Positions 61,788 through 64,000 of a stretch of 64,000 nt of DNA are shown here, piece after piece. The translations under genes were made by a program, and so were the position numbers. Each line of letters opens with the position of its first letter. The first letter of the stretch is position 1. The notes under the pieces were generated by a model. The model had not been told where the DNA came from, did no database searches, and saw only the letters and a program-made list of their open reading frames with translations. The DNA comes from Stenotrophomonas sp. PS02289. GTDB taxonomy: Bacteria; Pseudomonadota; Gammaproteobacteria; Xanthomonadales; Xanthomonadaceae. The stretch covers positions 1-64,000 of the forward strand of contig NZ_JASCOZ010000001.1 of assembly GCF_029960115.1 (NCBI RefSeq), in the 5' to 3' direction.

Positions 61788-62402
61788 TCACAACGGCAAT
61801 ACCCGCCGGAATACCTGCGGGCCGCGCGCATCGCGCTGGTGCACCAGCACCTGTAAGCCTTGCGCAGGCAATCCTTCGCCTTGCACCGGTAACACCTGCC
61901 ACCCCTTGCCGGGCTGCCAGGCCTGCACGTCAAACCGGGTCACATCCTGCGCCACTACCAAGGCCTGTCCCAGCACCGGGGCCGGCAATGGAAACTGCGT
62001 TGCGGGTTCGCCGGCCGCACGGCGCAACGTGCCGCCTTGCTGGTACCAGCGAACCTGCTGCCAGCGCGTGCCTTCGCTGCCCACGCTGCGGGTAATCTCC
62101 AGCGAGAAACTGCCGCCGGGGTCACGCGCGGTGATCAGCGCGCCGGGCAGCAACCGCTGAGGTTCGTCCGCCGGCATCAACCGCTCACCCTCGGCCCGTA
62201 CGTCCGCACGCATTTCGATATCCCGCTGCAGCTGCTGCAGTACGCGCAACGACGCGGTCAGCTCGGCATCAGAGGCGCGCAGGCGCTGGTCGCTGCTGGC
62301 CACGCTGTCCAGCGCCCGCCAGCAGATCACACTCAGCAGCGCCATCACCGTGATCGCGATCATCACCTCGATCAGTGTGAAGCCACCTTGCTGTCGTTTC
62401 AT
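61788..62402 (-). CDS. gspJ: Type II secretion minor pseudopilin GspJ
   Basis: A 204-residue minor pseudopilin. The prepilin site is GGFTLIEVMIAITVMALLSV with Glu at +5; the downstream LRASDAELTASLRVLQQLQRD and RWYQQGGTLRR segments fit GspJ. It overlaps gspI by four bases (ATGA). Together with gspI and gspH it supplies the pseudopilus tip missing from the forward operon. Confidence 0.92.
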   Translation of the reverse strand: MKRQQGGFTLIEVMIAITVMALLSVICWRALDSVASSDQRLRASDAELTASLRVLQQLQRDIEMRADVRAEGERLMPADEPQRLLPGALITARDPGGSFSLEITRSVGSEGTRWQQVRWYQQGGTLRRAAGEPATQFPLPAPVLGQALVVAQDVTRFDVQAWQPGKGWQVLPVQGEGLPAQGLQVLVHQRDARGPQVFRRVLPL

Positions 62403-62758
62403 GGGCTGCCACTCCAAGGCGTGCGTATCAACACCAGCCGCTGGTCCGGAGCCTGCTCGAGAAACACCGTCAGCTGCACCGTGGTCAGGCCATCACTGCG
62501 CTCAATGCGTTGCAGACCGAGAAATCGGCTGCGGCCCTGGTCGCACAGCCAGCGTGCATCCTGCAGTGGCTGCGCCTGCAGGCGTAGTTCTTCCCACCGG
62601 TTCTGTGCGCACAACAACGCCAGGCGGCGATCACGCACGCGGCCTTGATCGTCGGTGGCGACCGATATTGCGCGCATCACCGCGGCCAGTGCCACCGCAA
62701 CGATCGCCAGCGCAATCAATACTTCAATCAGAGTGAAACCACGCGTGCGCCGCCTCAT
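62399..62758 (-). CDS. gspI: Type II secretion minor pseudopilin GspI
   Basis: A 119-residue minor pseudopilin with MRRRTRGFTLIEVLIALAIV at the N-terminus and the GspI-typical CAQNRWEELRLQAQPL. GspI nucleates the tip complex with GspJ and GspK. It overlaps gspH and gspJ at its two ends. Confidence 0.93.
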   Translation of the reverse strand: MRRRTRGFTLIEVLIALAIVAVALAAVMRAISVATDDQGRVRDRRLALLCAQNRWEELRLQAQPLQDARWLCDQGRSRFLGLQRIERSDGLTTVQLTVFLEQAPDQRLVLIRTPWSGSP

Positions 62759-63204
62759 GGTTGCACCGTGATCGCACCGGTGCCGTCATCGGTCACCCGC
62801 AGGTGCTGTGCACCGGCGGTGATCTCCAGTTCCCACGGCGTGCCGATCCATTCCGGACTCAGTTCGATGCCGTCGCGCGGACGCACGCTGACCTCGGAGG
62901 CCTGCCATTGGCGTGGCCGCAACTGGTCGTCGCGCTGCAGCGTCACCCATTGCGCGCCGTCACGGCGGCTGAATGCGTAGCCCTCTGCGTCTGCCTGCCA
63001 GCGGATCGTGCGGCCGTCGATGCGGGCTTCATCGCGGGCGACCTGCAGGTGCTGGGCAAGCTGCAACGCGTCCTGGCGTAGTTTGCGCTGCGGGTCGAGC
63101 AGGGTGCCCATGCCGAGGCCGATGCCGCCGGCGCAGACGCCGATGATCACCAGCACCACCATCAGTTCCATCAAGGTGAATCCGCGTGCGTGCCGGCGTG
63201 GCAT
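62755..63204 (-). CDS. gspH: Type II secretion minor pseudopilin GspH
   Basis: A 149-residue minor pseudopilin. The prepilin site is RGFTLMELMVVLVIIGVCAG with Glu at +5, followed by LAQHLQVARDEARIDGRTI. The start has GGAGA about eight bases upstream on the reverse strand; the open frame upstream is unlikely to be translated. It is divergent from gspC, sharing a 105-base promoter region. Confidence 0.92.
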   Translation of the reverse strand: MPRRHARGFTLMELMVVLVIIGVCAGGIGLGMGTLLDPQRKLRQDALQLAQHLQVARDEARIDGRTIRWQADAEGYAFSRRDGAQWVTLQRDDQLRPRQWQASEVSVRPRDGIELSPEWIGTPWELEITAGAQHLRVTDDGTGAITVQP

Positions 63205-63309
63205 CAGCGCTGTCTCCTGGCCCGGCTTTACGGTACGGCCGCTTGATGAAACAAAAGCGTCAGCAGCACCTGCTAGCGTCATTGCATACGGCACGGCAAG
63301 GACACCTGC

Positions 63310-63756
63310 ATGGACATGCGTCTCTGGGATCGCAATCGCCTGCTTACCGCACTGACCGGCAGCGTCCTGCTGCTGGTGCTGGTGTACTGGACCTGGGCCT
63401 TCGCCGCACCGCAGGACAGCGTCGCCGGTGCCCGCGTGCAGTTGTCTGCCCCACGCCCGCATCCGGTAGACCCGTCGCTGACAGCGCCGCTGGTGTCGTT
63501 GATGTCACCCGGTGCGGTGCAACCCCAGGTGCAGGTACTCGGCGTTCTCGCCGGCGACCACACCCCGCTGGCACTGTTGTCGGTGAACGGTGCGTCGCCG
63601 CAGGCGGTGGCGGTGGGTGAACGGCTGGGTCCTGCCACCGTGGTCAGCGCCATCAGTGCCGAGACGGTCACATTGGAACAGGCCGGCCACGCCACCCCAC
63701 TGCCGGTACCCGCGCTACCGCCATTGCCCGAACAAAGCATCGTGCGCGCGCGCTGA
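63310..63756 (+). CDS. gspC: Short GspC-type type II secretion protein
   Basis: A 148-residue bitopic protein with a short cytoplasmic start, one membrane span (about 11-33; LLTALTGSVLLLVLVYWTWA) and a periplasmic HR-like domain (VQVLGVLAGDHTPLALLSVN, AVAVGERLGPATVVSAISAE). It lacks the PDZ or coiled-coil domain of longer GspC proteins, so substrate selection may rest elsewhere. GspC links the inner platform to the secretin. It is divergent from gspH-I-J. Confidence 0.85.
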   Translation: MDMRLWDRNRLLTALTGSVLLLVLVYWTWAFAAPQDSVAGARVQLSAPRPHPVDPSLTAPLVSLMSPGAVQPQVQVLGVLAGDHTPLALLSVNGASPQAVAVGERLGPATVVSAISAETVTLEQAGHATPLPVPALPPLPEQSIVRAR

Positions 63757-63763
63757 GTCGCAT

Positions 63764-64000
63764 TCATCGTGCTGGCCGCTGCGGCACCACTGAGTTGCCC
63801 AGGGCATTGCCCATACGCTGCCGCGTGCCTTCCAGGTTGTACTGCAGCATCTGGTTGCCCGGCTGGCGGATCAGCTTGTCAGCCTCGGACATCTTTGCTG
63901 GTGCGGGCTGCGTCGCCGGTGGGGTCAACTTTTCCTGCAGACAGGTCCACGGACGCACGCGTTCGCCATTGACCACGACCTCCACACAGGCCGGAGCCGG
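63764..64000 (-). CDS. Hypothetical protein, N-terminus cut by the window edge
   Basis: The last 78 residues of a reverse-strand gene are visible. They include two Cys (PAPACVEVVVNGERVRPWTC) and a linker TPPATQPAP, then an Asn/Gln-rich helix-like end. The pattern suggests a small exported protein with a disulfide. The stop is seven bases from the convergent gspC. I do not recognise a family, and the start is outside the window. Confidence 0.55.
   Translation of the reverse strand, partial: PAPACVEVVVNGERVRPWTCLQEKLTPPATQPAPAKMSEADKLIRQPGNQMLQYNLEGTRQRMGNALGNSVVPQRPAR

Overview
The window looks like a chromosomal segment of a Stenotrophomonas species (Xanthomonadaceae, Gammaproteobacteria). 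The evidence is high GC throughout, xanthomonad-type gene order, a lexA gene under the 19-bp palindrome typical of this family, and many short palindromes that carry GTAG at one end (the SMAG repeats of Stenotrophomonas). The genus call is an inference; the species cannot be told from this sequence alone.

From 1 to about 35.9 kb the window is mostly core housekeeping: a flavin monooxygenase, a PPOX protein, an ExoD-like membrane protein with a CNNM/CorC transporter, a phosphate permease with its DUF47 partner, parE, then pyrG-eno-ftsB-ispD-ispF-truD, surE-pcm-yqaA-nlpD, yhbY/rlmE/ftsH, folP-miaA-hfq-hflX-pncC-ubiB, lexA-recA-recX, alaS and csrA, followed by tRNA-Ser(GCU). Overlapping stop/start codons indicate several tight operons. 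A visibly AT-richer two-gene cassette interrupts this core between nlpD and the Mth938/yhbY genes. It encodes a DUF262 protein and a MAE_28990-like HEPN protein with an intact R-x4-H motif, and is a probable defence module.

From about 36.2 kb to the right edge lies one large accessory locus. It starts with a receptor-less cell-surface-signalling trio (periplasmic STN/TonB-C protein, ECF sigma factor, FecR-type anti-sigma). Then come two paralogous proteins with a Phd-antitoxin-like N-terminus and a transposase-N-terminal-like C-terminus, and a type II secretion operon (gspG-K-L-M-D-E-F). Next are a secreted DING/PstS-like protein and a 4,121-residue filamentous-haemagglutinin-like exoprotein, followed by reversed gspH-I-J genes, a short gspC and a partial gene at the edge.

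This gene set closely parallels, from memory, the Pseudomonas aeruginosa VreA-VreI-VreR / Hxc / LapA / PdtA / PhdA region, which responds to phosphate starvation. A Pho-box-like site lies upstream of the first gene here. The notable differences are that no TpsB (PdtB) transporter or ExbB/ExbD is present in the window, the PhdA-like gene is duplicated, the pseudopilin genes are split onto two strands, and the exoprotein carries a tandem 48-residue cysteine-pair repeat. My reading is that the locus is a self-contained, signal-controlled secretion system whose substrates are encoded inside it.
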